A DNA stretch of 64,000 nt from Oxobacter pfennigii (GTDB lineage: Bacteria; Bacillota; Clostridia; Clostridiales; Oxobacteraceae). Positions 34,005 through 43,601 of the stretch are shown piece after piece (the stretch's first letter is position 1; every line of letters begins with the position of its first letter). The translations under genes and the position numbers were made by a program. Location of the stretch: the NCBI RefSeq assembly GCF_001317355.1, contig NZ_LKET01000039.1:62001-126000 (forward strand), written 5' to 3'. The notes under the pieces were generated by a model, which saw only the letters and a program-made list of their open reading frames with translations, made no database searches and had not been told where the DNA came from.

Positions 34005-35614
34005 TTAAATTGGATGATGTATTTTACAGGTACCCCGAAAGCTCTGAAAATGCCGTGGATAATATAAATCTTACCATAAAGGAAGGAGAATTTGTATTGA
34101 TAGCCGGTCCTTCGGGCTGCGGCAAATCGACGCTGTTAAGGCTGTTTAACGGCATTGTCCCCGGATTCTATGGCGGGACCATTGGGGGAAAGGTAATGCT
34201 AAAAGGGAAAGATATAGAACATATGGACAGGCAGGATATATTGAAGACGGTAGGGATGGTTTTTCAGGATCCGGAAAAGCAAATGGTCCTCCAGGACGTG
34301 GAAAGAGAGATAGCCTTTGGACTTGAGAATTTGGTCATGGATTTGGACAGCATGAAGAGAAATGTGGCGGAATCCATGTCTTTCCTCGGGCTAAATGAAA
34401 TAAGAGACAGAAAAAATACGGAAATATCGGGGGGGCAAAAGCAGAGGGTAGCCATAGCTTCCGTCATGGCTATGGATCCGGATATAGTTGCCTTTGATGA
34501 ACCCATATCCCAGCTGGATCCCATAGGCGGGGAAGAAGTGTTAAATTCCATTAAAAGACTTAACCGGGACCTGGGAAAAACTGTAGTTATGGTGGAACAA
34601 AGGCTGGACAGGTGCTTTCATCTGGCGGACAGGATAATTTTTATGGAGGACGGAAAGATCATTGCCGAAGGAAGCCCCCAAAGTATTCCAAAAATTATAG
34701 AAAGAAAATGTCATCTTCCAAATATTACATATATTTTTAAGAAATCAGGAAGAGACAGGCTCCCTGTAACCATAAGAGAAGGAAGAGAATATATAAAGGA
34801 TATTGAATTTGATTACCGCCCTCAAAAAGAGCATCTTCCCCTGGGGAACGTCGTCGTGGAAGCAAATAAAGTAAACTTTGAATATGAAAAAGGGAAGAAG
34901 ACATTAAAAGATATAGACTTTGTGCTGCACCGCGGAGAAATAATGGCGGTAATGGGGGAAAATGGTGCGGGGAAAAGTACATTTTTCAAGATTATCGCAG
35001 GCCTTATCGAGGAATATAACGGCAGGATTGTGGTAAATGGCAAGAATTTAAAAAAAATTATTATGGAAGACAGAATAAAGAAAATAGGATATCTTTCTCA
35101 AAATCCCAACGATTATTTCGGAAGGAGCAATGTGTTTAAAGAAGTGGCTTACACTCTGGAAAATATAGGCCAATACGATGAGAAGAGGGTAAAGAGCCTT
35201 TTAGAAATATTAAATATCGGACATTTGAAGGATAGAAACCCCAGGGATTTAAGCGGAGGGGAAAAACAGAGGGTAGCCATTGCCTGTACCATGGCAGCAG
35301 ATCCGGACATAGTAATTTTAGACGAGCCTACCCGGGGTATGGACGGAGAAAGCAAGGAACAATTAGGAAGCATTATCAGGGATTTATCCCATAGGGGAAA
35401 AGCAGTGGTGCTTATAACCCATGACTCGGATTTTGCGGCAGACTATGCTACCACCGTTACTCTTATGTTTCACGGGGAAATAGTGGCTAAAGGCTGGACA
35501 GAAGACATACTTTACGGCTCCATGTATTACTCTCCCCAGATTGCTAAAATTTTTAAAGACAAGTACAGAATTGTAAATTCCCGGGAAGCAATAGAACTTT
35601 TAAAGGTGGTATAA
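34001..35614 (+). CDS. ECF transporter double ATPase (two fused ABC domains)
   Basis: Two ABC ATPases in one 537-residue chain, replacing separate EcfA1/EcfA2 subunits. Domain 1: Walker A GPSGCGKST, signature ISGGQKQR, Walker B VAFDEP. Domain 2 (from about residue 290): GENGAGKST, LSGGEKQR, VILDEP. ATG 34001 overlaps the T-component stop by four bases; a GTG at 33983 is possible but lacks a clear ribosome site. It powers uptake through the T and S components immediately beside it. Confidence 0.9.
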   Translation: MIKLDDVFYRYPESSENAVDNINLTIKEGEFVLIAGPSGCGKSTLLRLFNGIVPGFYGGTIGGKVMLKGKDIEHMDRQDILKTVGMVFQDPEKQMVLQDVEREIAFGLENLVMDLDSMKRNVAESMSFLGLNEIRDRKNTEISGGQKQRVAIASVMAMDPDIVAFDEPISQLDPIGGEEVLNSIKRLNRDLGKTVVMVEQRLDRCFHLADRIIFMEDGKIIAEGSPQSIPKIIERKCHLPNITYIFKKSGRDRLPVTIREGREYIKDIEFDYRPQKEHLPLGNVVVEANKVNFEYEKGKKTLKDIDFVLHRGEIMAVMGENGAGKSTFFKIIAGLIEEYNGRIVVNGKNLKKIIMEDRIKKIGYLSQNPNDYFGRSNVFKEVAYTLENIGQYDEKRVKSLLEILNIGHLKDRNPRDLSGGEKQRVAIACTMAADPDIVILDEPTRGMDGESKEQLGSIIRDLSHRGKAVVLITHDSDFAADYATTVTLMFHGEIVAKGWTEDILYGSMYYSPQIAKIFKDKYRIVNSREAIELLKVV

Positions 35615-35615
35615 A

Positions 35616-36341
35616 ATGAAAAGAAAAATAAAGCCCGAGCTCATTATCATTTTGTTTTTTGCAGTCATATTATTCTTAGTCACTTATTTCAATGTGGATG
35701 CAGCAGTCTCGGTGCTTATAAGCTGTGCCGCGATTATGGTATCCTTTGTAATCATATTTGAAATGAGGGAAATAGATGCAAAAACCATCTGCATACTGGC
35801 AACAATATCCGCCATAATCGGCGTTTTAAGGGTGCCTTTTGCAGCTATACCGGGAGTCCAGCCCGTAACCTTCATGTGCGCCGTTACGGGATACAGCATG
35901 GGCAGTGTAAACGGTTTTATGGTAGGAGCCATGAGCGCATTTATTTCAAACTTTTTTTTAGGCCATGGACCCTGGACTCTATGGCAGATGATGGGATGGG
36001 GCTTGTGCGGAGCTTTTTTCGGGGCTTTTAAAAAGCCCATAAAAAGCGGAGGAATAAACGTTTTTATATTGCTCTGCGGCTTGTGGGGATATATTTACGG
36101 CTTCATACTGAACCAATGGTATTTATTGCAATATATAAGGCCTGTTACTTTAAAAGCAATTTTAATCGGAAGCATTTTAAGCTTTTCATACGACAGCATG
36201 CATGCTTTGGGGAATATAGTGTTTTCCAGAGTATTTGGAAAGAGCTTTATAGAAGTTCTGGAAAGGTACAATAGGAGAAATAAAATAGTCAGGATAATGA
36301 ATGATAATGAAACGGAAAGCAAGGTGCGGGACTATGCTTAA
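35616..36341 (+). CDS. ECF transporter S component, CbrT-like, probable cobalamin specificity
   Basis: Substrate-binding membrane subunit, 241 residues with about six hydrophobic segments. The central GVQPVTFMCAVTGYSMGS then FMVGAMSAFISNFFLGHGPW and WQMMGWGLCG stretch is typical of the CbrT-like S-component group annotated for cobalamin in Bacillota. It starts two bases after the ATPase. Riboswitch 7 upstream and a transcobalamin-like DUF4430 lipoprotein immediately downstream (8-base overlap) support corrinoid specificity. The precise ligand, for example cobalamin versus cobinamide, cannot be read from sequence. Confidence 0.82.
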   Translation: MKRKIKPELIIILFFAVILFLVTYFNVDAAVSVLISCAAIMVSFVIIFEMREIDAKTICILATISAIIGVLRVPFAAIPGVQPVTFMCAVTGYSMGSVNGFMVGAMSAFISNFFLGHGPWTLWQMMGWGLCGAFFGAFKKPIKSGGINVFILLCGLWGYIYGFILNQWYLLQYIRPVTLKAILIGSILSFSYDSMHALGNIVFSRVFGKSFIEVLERYNRRNKIVRIMNDNETESKVRDYA

Positions 36342-37476
36342 AAAAAGGATGTTGATTTTAATATGCTTAATATTGATTGTCTCTTTAACTGCATGCGGGA
36401 GAAAACAGGGGACAAGGGTTATAACAAATAATGAAAATGTGAAGGTTGAGACAGAAAGCAGTGAAAATAACAAACTAGAAGAAAATGTGGATACCAGCAT
36501 ATATAAGGACTATAAAGGTCCGGTACAGGGTGAAATAAAGTATCAGGAAGGCCGGCCGGCATCACAGAATTCACAGGAATTGAAAGCCAGCGGGGATATA
36601 GAAAGCCCCTATCAAATAGATTTAATCGTAACAAGAGACTTCGGCTATAATAAAATGTTTTCCAAAAATGTAGGGCTGGTTAAAGACGAAGTAGGCATGG
36701 AAGTATTGTTCAGAAATTTAGATATACAGACAGCCTACGGAGGAGGCTTTGTAAACTCCATAAACGGCCTGGAATCAAAGTATACATTTTTCAGCGGGGC
36801 AGACAGGAGCAAGGAGGACTGGTTTTACTGGGTAAACGGTATACTTGCCCCCATAGGAGTCGCCGAGTACAGGCCGGCACCGGGAGATGTAATATGGTGG
36901 GACTATCATGAATGGAATACCACCATGTTCATACCTGCGGTTATAGGTTCTTATCCCCAGCCCTTTAAAAACGGCTTTGGAGGCAAAAATCCCGGTACCG
37001 TCATTATGTATACGGAAAACTTCAGGGAAGAAGGGGAAAAGCTTAAAGAAAGCCTTATTTCTCAGGGAGTAGTATCTGTAGACATACTTCCTTATAATGC
37101 CGATAAGGTTGAAAAGCCGGAAAAATATACTATTATAATCGGAAGCTTTGATGATATTTCAAAAGACAGCAAGAGGCTGCAGGATATGAACTGGAAAAAT
37201 AAGATGGAAGGCGTCTATGTGGAATTTGAGGAAGGCAAGTTAAATGCCCTGGATAATACGGGAAAGGTTATCAAAAGCTTTTCAAAAGCCGGCGCCATAT
37301 ACGCAACTGCCGCAGGCATGGGCAGCGTAGTTCCGGTATGGCTGGTAACGGGCAATGATGAAGACAGCATAAAAAAGGCGGCAGAGGTTTTAATTGAAAA
37401 ACCCGAAAGCATTAAAAATTATTTTCAGGCTGTAATAGCCGGCGATGAAATTATACAAATACCATATATACAGTAA
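36334..37476 (+). CDS. DUF4430 lipoprotein coupled to the ECF transporter
   Basis: A 380-residue lipoprotein (lipobox SLTAC). After a polar spacer, residues about 88-194 form a DUF4430 domain: IDLIVTRDFG first strand, a GMEVLFRNLDIQT helix, a GGFVNSINGL turn, EDWFYWVNGILAPIG and PGDVIWWDYHEW. The C-terminal half (about 200-380) is an alpha/beta domain with TVIMYTENFREEGEKL, YTIIIGSFDDI and VWLVTGNDEDSIKKAAEVL repeats that I cannot name. ATG 36334 overlaps the S-component stop by eight bases. Coupling to an ECF S component suggests it presents a corrinoid to the transporter at the outer membrane face, as transcobalamin-like domains bind B12 in animals; this is inference. Confidence 0.8.
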   Translation: MLKKRMLILICLILIVSLTACGRKQGTRVITNNENVKVETESSENNKLEENVDTSIYKDYKGPVQGEIKYQEGRPASQNSQELKASGDIESPYQIDLIVTRDFGYNKMFSKNVGLVKDEVGMEVLFRNLDIQTAYGGGFVNSINGLESKYTFFSGADRSKEDWFYWVNGILAPIGVAEYRPAPGDVIWWDYHEWNTTMFIPAVIGSYPQPFKNGFGGKNPGTVIMYTENFREEGEKLKESLISQGVVSVDILPYNADKVEKPEKYTIIIGSFDDISKDSKRLQDMNWKNKMEGVYVEFEEGKLNALDNTGKVIKSFSKAGAIYATAAGMGSVVPVWLVTGNDEDSIKKAAEVLIEKPESIKNYFQAVIAGDEIIQIPYIQ

Positions 37477-37496
37477 ACTTTACGGGATGTGAGGAT

Positions 37497-39512
37497 ATGG
37501 AATTGCACTTTAAAAAAATAAGGACAATTTTTCTGCTGTGTTTTGCCTTTTCCCTGGCGTTTAACATAAAAGCCCATGCGGGGGTGCTAAATATAGAGGC
37601 GGTAGGTGCTCTTAACGGAAAGGGGAAGCTTGGCCATGTATCCCCCATAGTGGTCACTGTGGAAGCAGACGGTGAAGGAATAGAGGGAAGCCTCACATTG
37701 TCAATTGGAGAAGATACATACAACCATAATATAAATATTACGCCGGGTACTGAGAAAGCCTACACTTTTTTAATGCCCGTCAAAAACCCGGTAAAGGATT
37801 TTAAGGTTTCTGTGACGGAAAAGGATAAGGCAACAGAAGAAAAAACATTTCCAATAACAATATATGAAAGCAATTATCCGTTTATAGGGGTATTGTCCGG
37901 CAATGCGGATAATTACAGATTTTTTACCGAGCTTAAAATAGATCCTCTGGAGACTGCAGGGGCAGAAGTTATAGATTTGAAGAATGTGGAACCGTCCTAT
38001 CAGATGTTTCAAAATATAAATTTTATAATACTGGATGATTTTAATACTGAAAGCCTCAGCCAAAATTTCATGGAAAACCTGGACAAGTGGCTGAAAAACG
38101 GGGGGATTTTATTTTTAGGCAAAGGCAAGTATGAATATAAAAATTTCCAGGGACCTTTTGAAAATATAAAGGATATAACCTACATAGGAAATGGGCTTAT
38201 AGTGCCTGTGGTTTTTGAGCTGAGCGAAAGAAACAGTATAAATGAATTTCAAAAAATCCTTTTAGAAAACATGAACTATAAAACTCTGAGTTCTTTAACG
38301 GAAAAGGCAAACATTAAAGAAACTGTACAAAACATTGAAATGTTAAACAGCCCCGCCCACAGTATACTGAAGGCAGACAGAAATTTGATTTACTTTCTGG
38401 TGTGTTTGTTGATTTTATACGGAGCATGCGTAACGGCAATGGTTTTCCTTAAAAAGAGCAGGGCATATATGTGGGCGGGGGTTATAGTCCTCTTTACGGC
38501 AGTCACTTATACCGTATATTTCATGGAAGGCTCCGGCGGGCAAAAGGTTACCATGGCTTCAGCAAATGAATTTTTTAACGGCTATTATAAGGCCAATTCC
38601 CTTATAAATATATACCCCTCAAAAAAAGACATAACCTTTACTAATACCGGATCATTAATGGTACCTGCACAAGGTGGGGGAGAATATATCCATGATGCCG
38701 TGGAAGGCAGCATAACATACAAAACAACCGGAGTAACAAATTATATTTATAATTTTGCCGTAAATTCCATGGAAGGCGATACAGGCTTCCAATTAACTCT
38801 AGAGGATGGACATATAAAGGGTGAAATTAAAAATCAGCTTTTATATGAACTTAAAGACTCATTTTTAATTATAGGAGATACCTTTATAAAAATTGGAGAT
38901 ATAGAAAGCAATGAAAGGGTGGAAATAGATTATTTACTGGACGAGGGATTAGGAGGAAAAGGGGACTTTGAATACATCGATACCATACAAAAAGAGCTTT
39001 CAGATAAATATGAGAAGGAATTTATAAAATACTATATTACCTTAAAAAACTCCGGGGAATATAACTGCCAGCTGGTAGGCTTCAGCAAAAGAAATACTGC
39101 TTTGAATATAAACGGAAAGCCTTTAAGGGCCGGCTCCATGAATATGGAGATAATACCAGTCACCCTGAAATCTTCAGGAAATATGGAAATCCCCGGGGGA
39201 GTTATAAAACCTTCCCTAAAATATGAACTGCAGAATGGGAATATAAGAGAATACACCTTCAGAAACGGTGAAGCTGTAAAAATTTATTATAACCTTCCTA
39301 AGGGTATACAGATGAGTGAAATAATAATCGACAGTTTCGCCGGTTTTACCATAGAAGCTTTTAACGGCGGCCTTAATATATGGGAAGCTGTTGAGGGCGG
39401 GGTTATAAGCAACAGGGAGTTTTTAGACAACAATAATATACTGGCTTTAAGGATAAAAGGGGAAGGAAGGCTTATACTTCCCGGCATCAAAATAAGAGGA
39501 GTAATTAAGTAG
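37497..39512 (+). CDS. Exported membrane protein with glutamine-amidotransferase-like domain
   Basis: 671 residues with a signal peptide (to about residue 28), an N-terminal beta domain, then an alpha/beta domain around residues 120-260 containing INFIILDDFNTESL and LDKWLKNGGILFLGKGKYEY, the layout of class-I amidotransferase-like domains often seen in VWA/BatA-type membrane proteins. Two adjacent hydrophobic helices follow (about 298-320 and 323-346) and then a long extracytoplasmic beta-rich tail. It heads a set of membrane genes with MoxR, DUF58 and VWA proteins. I do not recognise a named family. Confidence 0.65.
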   Translation: MELHFKKIRTIFLLCFAFSLAFNIKAHAGVLNIEAVGALNGKGKLGHVSPIVVTVEADGEGIEGSLTLSIGEDTYNHNINITPGTEKAYTFLMPVKNPVKDFKVSVTEKDKATEEKTFPITIYESNYPFIGVLSGNADNYRFFTELKIDPLETAGAEVIDLKNVEPSYQMFQNINFIILDDFNTESLSQNFMENLDKWLKNGGILFLGKGKYEYKNFQGPFENIKDITYIGNGLIVPVVFELSERNSINEFQKILLENMNYKTLSSLTEKANIKETVQNIEMLNSPAHSILKADRNLIYFLVCLLILYGACVTAMVFLKKSRAYMWAGVIVLFTAVTYTVYFMEGSGGQKVTMASANEFFNGYYKANSLINIYPSKKDITFTNTGSLMVPAQGGGEYIHDAVEGSITYKTTGVTNYIYNFAVNSMEGDTGFQLTLEDGHIKGEIKNQLLYELKDSFLIIGDTFIKIGDIESNERVEIDYLLDEGLGGKGDFEYIDTIQKELSDKYEKEFIKYYITLKNSGEYNCQLVGFSKRNTALNINGKPLRAGSMNMEIIPVTLKSSGNMEIPGGVIKPSLKYELQNGNIREYTFRNGEAVKIYYNLPKGIQMSEIIIDSFAGFTIEAFNGGLNIWEAVEGGVISNREFLDNNNILALRIKGEGRLILPGIKIRGVIK

Positions 39513-39524
39513 GAGGCGGTTAAT

Positions 39525-40244
39525 GTGAAAAAGATGCTTAAAAATATGTATATTGACGATGGATTTGTAATGACAGGCTATCTTTTGGTCTCGATATTTG
39601 TACTTATTGCTTACCTCATAACCGTCGCCTTCAATTATGGAGAATTCGATTTTATGGTGTATAAAAACACTTATATGTATTACATGCTTTTTCAGTTTAT
39701 GGTCTTTTCCATTTCCCTGCTCCATATTAAAGTGGAAAAAAGTATTGCGCCTTTAGACTGCTTTAAAAGTTTAATGAAAATTGTATTCCTTTCCATGGCC
39801 AATATACCTTTATTGCTTGTCATTTTCATAGCAGGCAACATGGAAAGCTTTAATTTTATGGTGCCCCTTGCAATGCAGAGCATATTCGGCATGGCGGTGA
39901 TAGTTTTGCGGCAGTGGCTGCTCATGGAAGAAAAAACTTCAGAGCATTCAGGGTACATAAGCCACTTTTTAGTATTCTTTATAAATATATTGAGCTTAGG
40001 TTTTCTCTATATGTATTATGTCCACTCAAAATCAGTCATTACAACGTTCTATGATAAACGCATACCTTTAATATTCTTTTTAAACCCCTTATTGTCAATA
40101 GGAGGGTATATAAACACGGAGATAACGGGTTACACCCAGCTCGGTATGCTGCCTGTAGTGTGGTACTGCGCCTTTTGGTGCGGGTGCGTAATCTTAAGTA
40201 TGGTCATTTTAAGGTTTAAATACAAAAAAGGGGAGGCGACATAA
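39525..40244 (+). CDS. Polytopic membrane protein, possibly ABC-2-permease-like
   Basis: 239 residues with about six hydrophobic helices (for example VMTGYLLVSIFVLIAYLITV and GMAVIVLRQWLL) and short loops, no signal peptide and no recognisable catalytic motif. GTG 39525 follows AGGAGGCGG by six bases. The ATG of the next gene overlaps its stop (TAATG). It could be a permease-like or scaffold subunit of the MoxR-linked membrane module; no ABC ATPase accompanies it directly. Confidence 0.6.
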   Translation: MKKMLKNMYIDDGFVMTGYLLVSIFVLIAYLITVAFNYGEFDFMVYKNTYMYYMLFQFMVFSISLLHIKVEKSIAPLDCFKSLMKIVFLSMANIPLLLVIFIAGNMESFNFMVPLAMQSIFGMAVIVLRQWLLMEEKTSEHSGYISHFLVFFINILSLGFLYMYYVHSKSVITTFYDKRIPLIFFLNPLLSIGGYINTEITGYTQLGMLPVVWYCAFWCGCVILSMVILRFKYKKGEAT

Positions 40245-41773
40245 TGGAGTGGAAAACTGTAGGCGATGAGCTGAAAAAACTGTCCCGCAAGCTGTGGGCT
40301 GAAAAGCTTGGGGTAAATTCAATAACGTCAGGTATTCTCGGAGGTTCTGCAGCTTTTATAACAATTATAACAAGCCGTTTCATGCCTGTACTTCACTTAA
40401 AGGAAAAGCTTATGTACATTTATATTGCCATGGCTGCATTTGTAACAGTAAAGACCATAATTGACAGGCCTTCCATGAAAGAGGCAGCCCTTTGCGGGGA
40501 CAGGCTGGGCTTTAAGGAGAGGTTTATAACTTTTCTGGAACTTAAGGGCAAGGAGCATAAAAGCCATATATTTGAGATTTTTCTGGACCAGCTGGAAGAA
40601 GACCTGCAAAATTTTAATCTGAAGAAAACTTACAAAATAAAAATAAACAGCAAGAGAACAGCAGCATTTATATTGCTTATATTTTTATCCCTGGCAGCAT
40701 ATTTTATGCCCTCGGCTTCTGCGGATATAGCATCAGAGGCTGAGAATATCAACAGGGATATAAGAAGTGAAGCCTTGAAACTTGATGAAGAAGCAAAGGC
40801 TGCCTTAGAAGATGTAAAAGACGGCGAAATAAAAAAAGAAGCCATGAGCATCCTGGATGAATTAAACAGCAGGCTTAATAAGACCTATAACTATGAAAAG
40901 GCCTTGGGAGAGCTTCAAAAGGCGGAAGAAAAGTTAAAGAGCCTGGAAGATAAGGCGTATAAAAATAATTTAAGGCATATGTCTAAAATATTTGAAGGCA
41001 CCAGCCTTCAAAACAGTTCACTGCATGTTAGCTTGTTAAGCGGAAACATACCGGAGGATATGATGGAGCAAAATTTCCCCATATCACCAGAAGACAGGGA
41101 TAAGATGCTGGAAAACCTTAATAACATAGAGGAATTTAAAGAGAGCAAAAGCATAAAAAATGAAATTGAAAATAAGTTAAAAAGCGGCGAAATAAAGGGC
41201 AAGGACATGGCCTCCTCAGCAAAAAAGGAGATAGGAGAAGAAATAAAACTGGCAGAGGAGCTTACGGATTCAAAGGAAAAGCTTGCTGCAAAAAAGAATA
41301 TGAGGGATTTTGAAAGCAGGGAAGGAGATAAAAAGTCCGATGAATTTTCCTTCGGAGAGAGGCAGGAAGGTTATAAATATGGAGAAAATTCAAGCTTAAA
41401 CGAGACCCAGGAAATCGCAAAAGGGCAGGGCATGGAAAGACGGGAAAATAACGATGCTTTAGGTTCGGCTAAGACGGGGGAAAACAGCGAGGTAAAGGAA
41501 AATGCAAATGAAGGAACCATAGCAAGAGAGGATAATTCCGTTGAAAATGCAGGGGAAAGCGAGGTTTCTTCCGTAGATTCCAGGGCCAATGAAGAAGGGA
41601 GCATGATTGACAAGGGATACAGCGAAATAAGCGGTGAAAAAGGCGAAAGCAGGACCATGGAAAGCACATGGCTTAAATATAATGAGGAAGGCATCGAAGG
41701 CGTATTAAAGGCTGAAATACCCATGGAAAAGGGATCTCTGGTAATTGACTATTTTCAGCAGTTGAAGGATTAG
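40244..41773 (+). CDS. Membrane-anchored coiled-coil protein (DUF4175-like layout)
   Basis: 509 residues: an N-terminal cytoplasmic helix, a pair of hydrophobic helices near residues 27-67, a cytoplasmic RLGFKERF-containing segment, another membrane helix at about 138-156, then a long charged coiled-coil (about 165-340) and a low-complexity Glu/Ser/Asn-rich region. The C-terminus returns to a conserved-looking SLVIDYFQQLKD. This arrangement resembles DUF4175-type proteins accompanying MoxR/VWA operons. Its stop precedes the MoxR gene by 12 bases. Confidence 0.6.
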   Translation: MEWKTVGDELKKLSRKLWAEKLGVNSITSGILGGSAAFITIITSRFMPVLHLKEKLMYIYIAMAAFVTVKTIIDRPSMKEAALCGDRLGFKERFITFLELKGKEHKSHIFEIFLDQLEEDLQNFNLKKTYKIKINSKRTAAFILLIFLSLAAYFMPSASADIASEAENINRDIRSEALKLDEEAKAALEDVKDGEIKKEAMSILDELNSRLNKTYNYEKALGELQKAEEKLKSLEDKAYKNNLRHMSKIFEGTSLQNSSLHVSLLSGNIPEDMMEQNFPISPEDRDKMLENLNNIEEFKESKSIKNEIENKLKSGEIKGKDMASSAKKEIGEEIKLAEELTDSKEKLAAKKNMRDFESREGDKKSDEFSFGERQEGYKYGENSSLNETQEIAKGQGMERRENNDALGSAKTGENSEVKENANEGTIAREDNSVENAGESEVSSVDSRANEEGSMIDKGYSEISGEKGESRTMESTWLKYNEEGIEGVLKAEIPMEKGSLVIDYFQQLKD

Positions 41774-41785
41774 GAGGGAAATTAA

Positions 41786-42760
41786 TTGGAACAGGTAGGG
41801 ATAAAAAATTTTTACAGCAGTTACATGAGAGCAGAAGAAGAGATAAAAAAAGTAATAATAGGGCAGGACTCCGTCATAAAATATGTGCTCATAGGAATGA
41901 TGGCAGGGGGAAATGTCCTGCTGGAAGGCATGCCCGGCCTTGGCAAGACACGGCTTATAAAAGCAATAGGAAAGGTTTTTGATCTGGAGTTTTCACGTAT
42001 ACAGTTTACTCCTGACCTTATGCCGTCGGATATTACAGGTGCTGAAATCATAGACAGCAGTAAGGGAAATATTGATTTTGTATTTAAGAAGGGTCCGGTG
42101 TTCAGTTCCATACTCCTCGCCGATGAAATAAACAGAGCCACCCCAAAAACTCAAAGCGCACTCCTTCAGGCCATGGAGGAGAAAAGAGTTACTGTGGGAA
42201 ACAAAACATACGAACTGCCGGACCCGTTTTTTGTGCTGGCTACCCAAAACCCTCTGGAAACGGAAGGCACATATCCGCTGCCCGAAGCCCAGCTGGACAG
42301 GTTTATGTTTAAGGTAAACATAGAATTGCCGGATATAGAGGCCATATCGGCCATAGTGGATTTAACCACCGGCGACGATTCGGGGGAAGAAACTGCCGTG
42401 AAAGTGCTGGACAGGGAAAGCATAGTTAAGATGCGGAAGATATCAAGGAGTGTGCTGGTAGCGGATACGGTAAAAAAGATGGCAATAGATATAGTGTCCA
42501 ACACCTACAGCGACAAAACCGACATAAAGATGGTAAAAGACTATGTTAAATGCGGCGCCGGCATAAGGGCGGTGCAGTCCATCATACTTTCTTCAAAGGT
42601 AAAGGCCTTAATCGAAGGCAGGTATAATGTGTCCTTTGAGGATATAAAAGAAATGGCATACCCTTCCTTAAGGCACAGGATATTTTTAAACTTCAATGCC
42701 TTTTCGGATAAGGTAAAGGAAGATGATATAATAGAAAGCCTTTTGAGCAGGGTGAAATAA
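41786..42760 (+). CDS. MoxR-family AAA+ ATPase
   Basis: 324-residue cytoplasmic AAA+ ATPase with IIGQDSVIKY, Walker A EGMPGLGKT, Walker B SILLADEINRA, TQNPLETEGTYPLPEAQLDRF (MoxR hallmark) and YPSLRHRI near the C-terminus. MoxR proteins act as chaperones for VWA-domain partners, often in metal insertion or envelope assembly. TTG 41786 is the start, seven bases behind TAGGAGGG. DUF58 and two VWA genes follow without gaps, the classical MoxR-DUF58-VWA order. This is a different AAA+ lineage from the chelatase-like pair at 2950-5925. Confidence 0.92.
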   Translation: MEQVGIKNFYSSYMRAEEEIKKVIIGQDSVIKYVLIGMMAGGNVLLEGMPGLGKTRLIKAIGKVFDLEFSRIQFTPDLMPSDITGAEIIDSSKGNIDFVFKKGPVFSSILLADEINRATPKTQSALLQAMEEKRVTVGNKTYELPDPFFVLATQNPLETEGTYPLPEAQLDRFMFKVNIELPDIEAISAIVDLTTGDDSGEETAVKVLDRESIVKMRKISRSVLVADTVKKMAIDIVSNTYSDKTDIKMVKDYVKCGAGIRAVQSIILSSKVKALIEGRYNVSFEDIKEMAYPSLRHRIFLNFNAFSDKVKEDDIIESLLSRVK

Positions 42761-43600
42761 ATGGAAAAATTCTTGAGGGACTTAGAGCGCGCTTCATTAA
42801 ATATAAGGGGGAGAATATCCGGTTATCTGACGGGAAATTATAAAAGCAGCAGGCTGGGGGACTCCTATGACTTTTACGGCATAAGGCCCTATTATACCGG
42901 AGACGATATTAAAAATATAGACTGGAAAGCCTTTGGCAGGACGGGGAAAATATATACCAAATTATTTACCGAGCAAAAGCAGATAAATGCGGCCGTACTT
43001 CTGGATAACAGCAGGTCCATGGCCCTTGGGCAGCCTTCAAAATGGGAAACTGCAAAGCTTTTTTCCATCGGTATTGGTTATATAATCCTTAAGGAGCTAA
43101 ACAGATTGAATGTATATTCCTTCAACGACAGCATAGAATTGAATTTGCATAATTTAAACGGGAAGAAGCTTATATATTATATCTCAAATGAGCTTGACAA
43201 AATCAAGCCCGGCGGAGGAACTGATTTTAAGGGAGCCGCATCAATAGATGCAAACAGCAGGGGGATAATTTTTATAATAACGGACCTTCTGGGTGACAAC
43301 ATAAATAATTTCCTGGACAATATTTCTCAAAGATATGAGAAAAAGGTGCTTATACATATAATTGCCAGGGAGGAGCTATATCCCGAATTTAAAGGGAGAA
43401 TGAAACTTATAGATATGGAGACGGGGGAATATGTAATGAGGGATATAGGGGAAAGTGAGCTTGCCATATATAGAAATACATTAAACAGCTTTGTGGAAGG
43501 CTGCAAGGAGCAGTGTGAGAAAAGGGGGATAAAATATATACCCGCCCGGGGAAATGCATCTTTAACGGATACTATATTGAAGGCGGTTGAGGTGGAATAG
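42761..43600 (+). CDS. DUF58 protein, MoxR partner
   Basis: 279 residues starting immediately after the MoxR stop. The DUF58 hallmark DFYGIRPYYTGDDIKNIDWK is followed by the VWA-like LLDNSRSMALG with a partial MIDAS (DNSRS). No membrane helix is present, so it is the soluble variant. It likely interacts with MoxR and the downstream BatA-like proteins. Confidence 0.9.
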   Translation: MEKFLRDLERASLNIRGRISGYLTGNYKSSRLGDSYDFYGIRPYYTGDDIKNIDWKAFGRTGKIYTKLFTEQKQINAAVLLDNSRSMALGQPSKWETAKLFSIGIGYIILKELNRLNVYSFNDSIELNLHNLNGKKLIYYISNELDKIKPGGGTDFKGAASIDANSRGIIFIITDLLGDNINNFLDNISQRYEKKVLIHIIAREELYPEFKGRMKLIDMETGEYVMRDIGESELAIYRNTLNSFVEGCKEQCEKRGIKYIPARGNASLTDTILKAVEVE

Positions 43601-43601
43601 C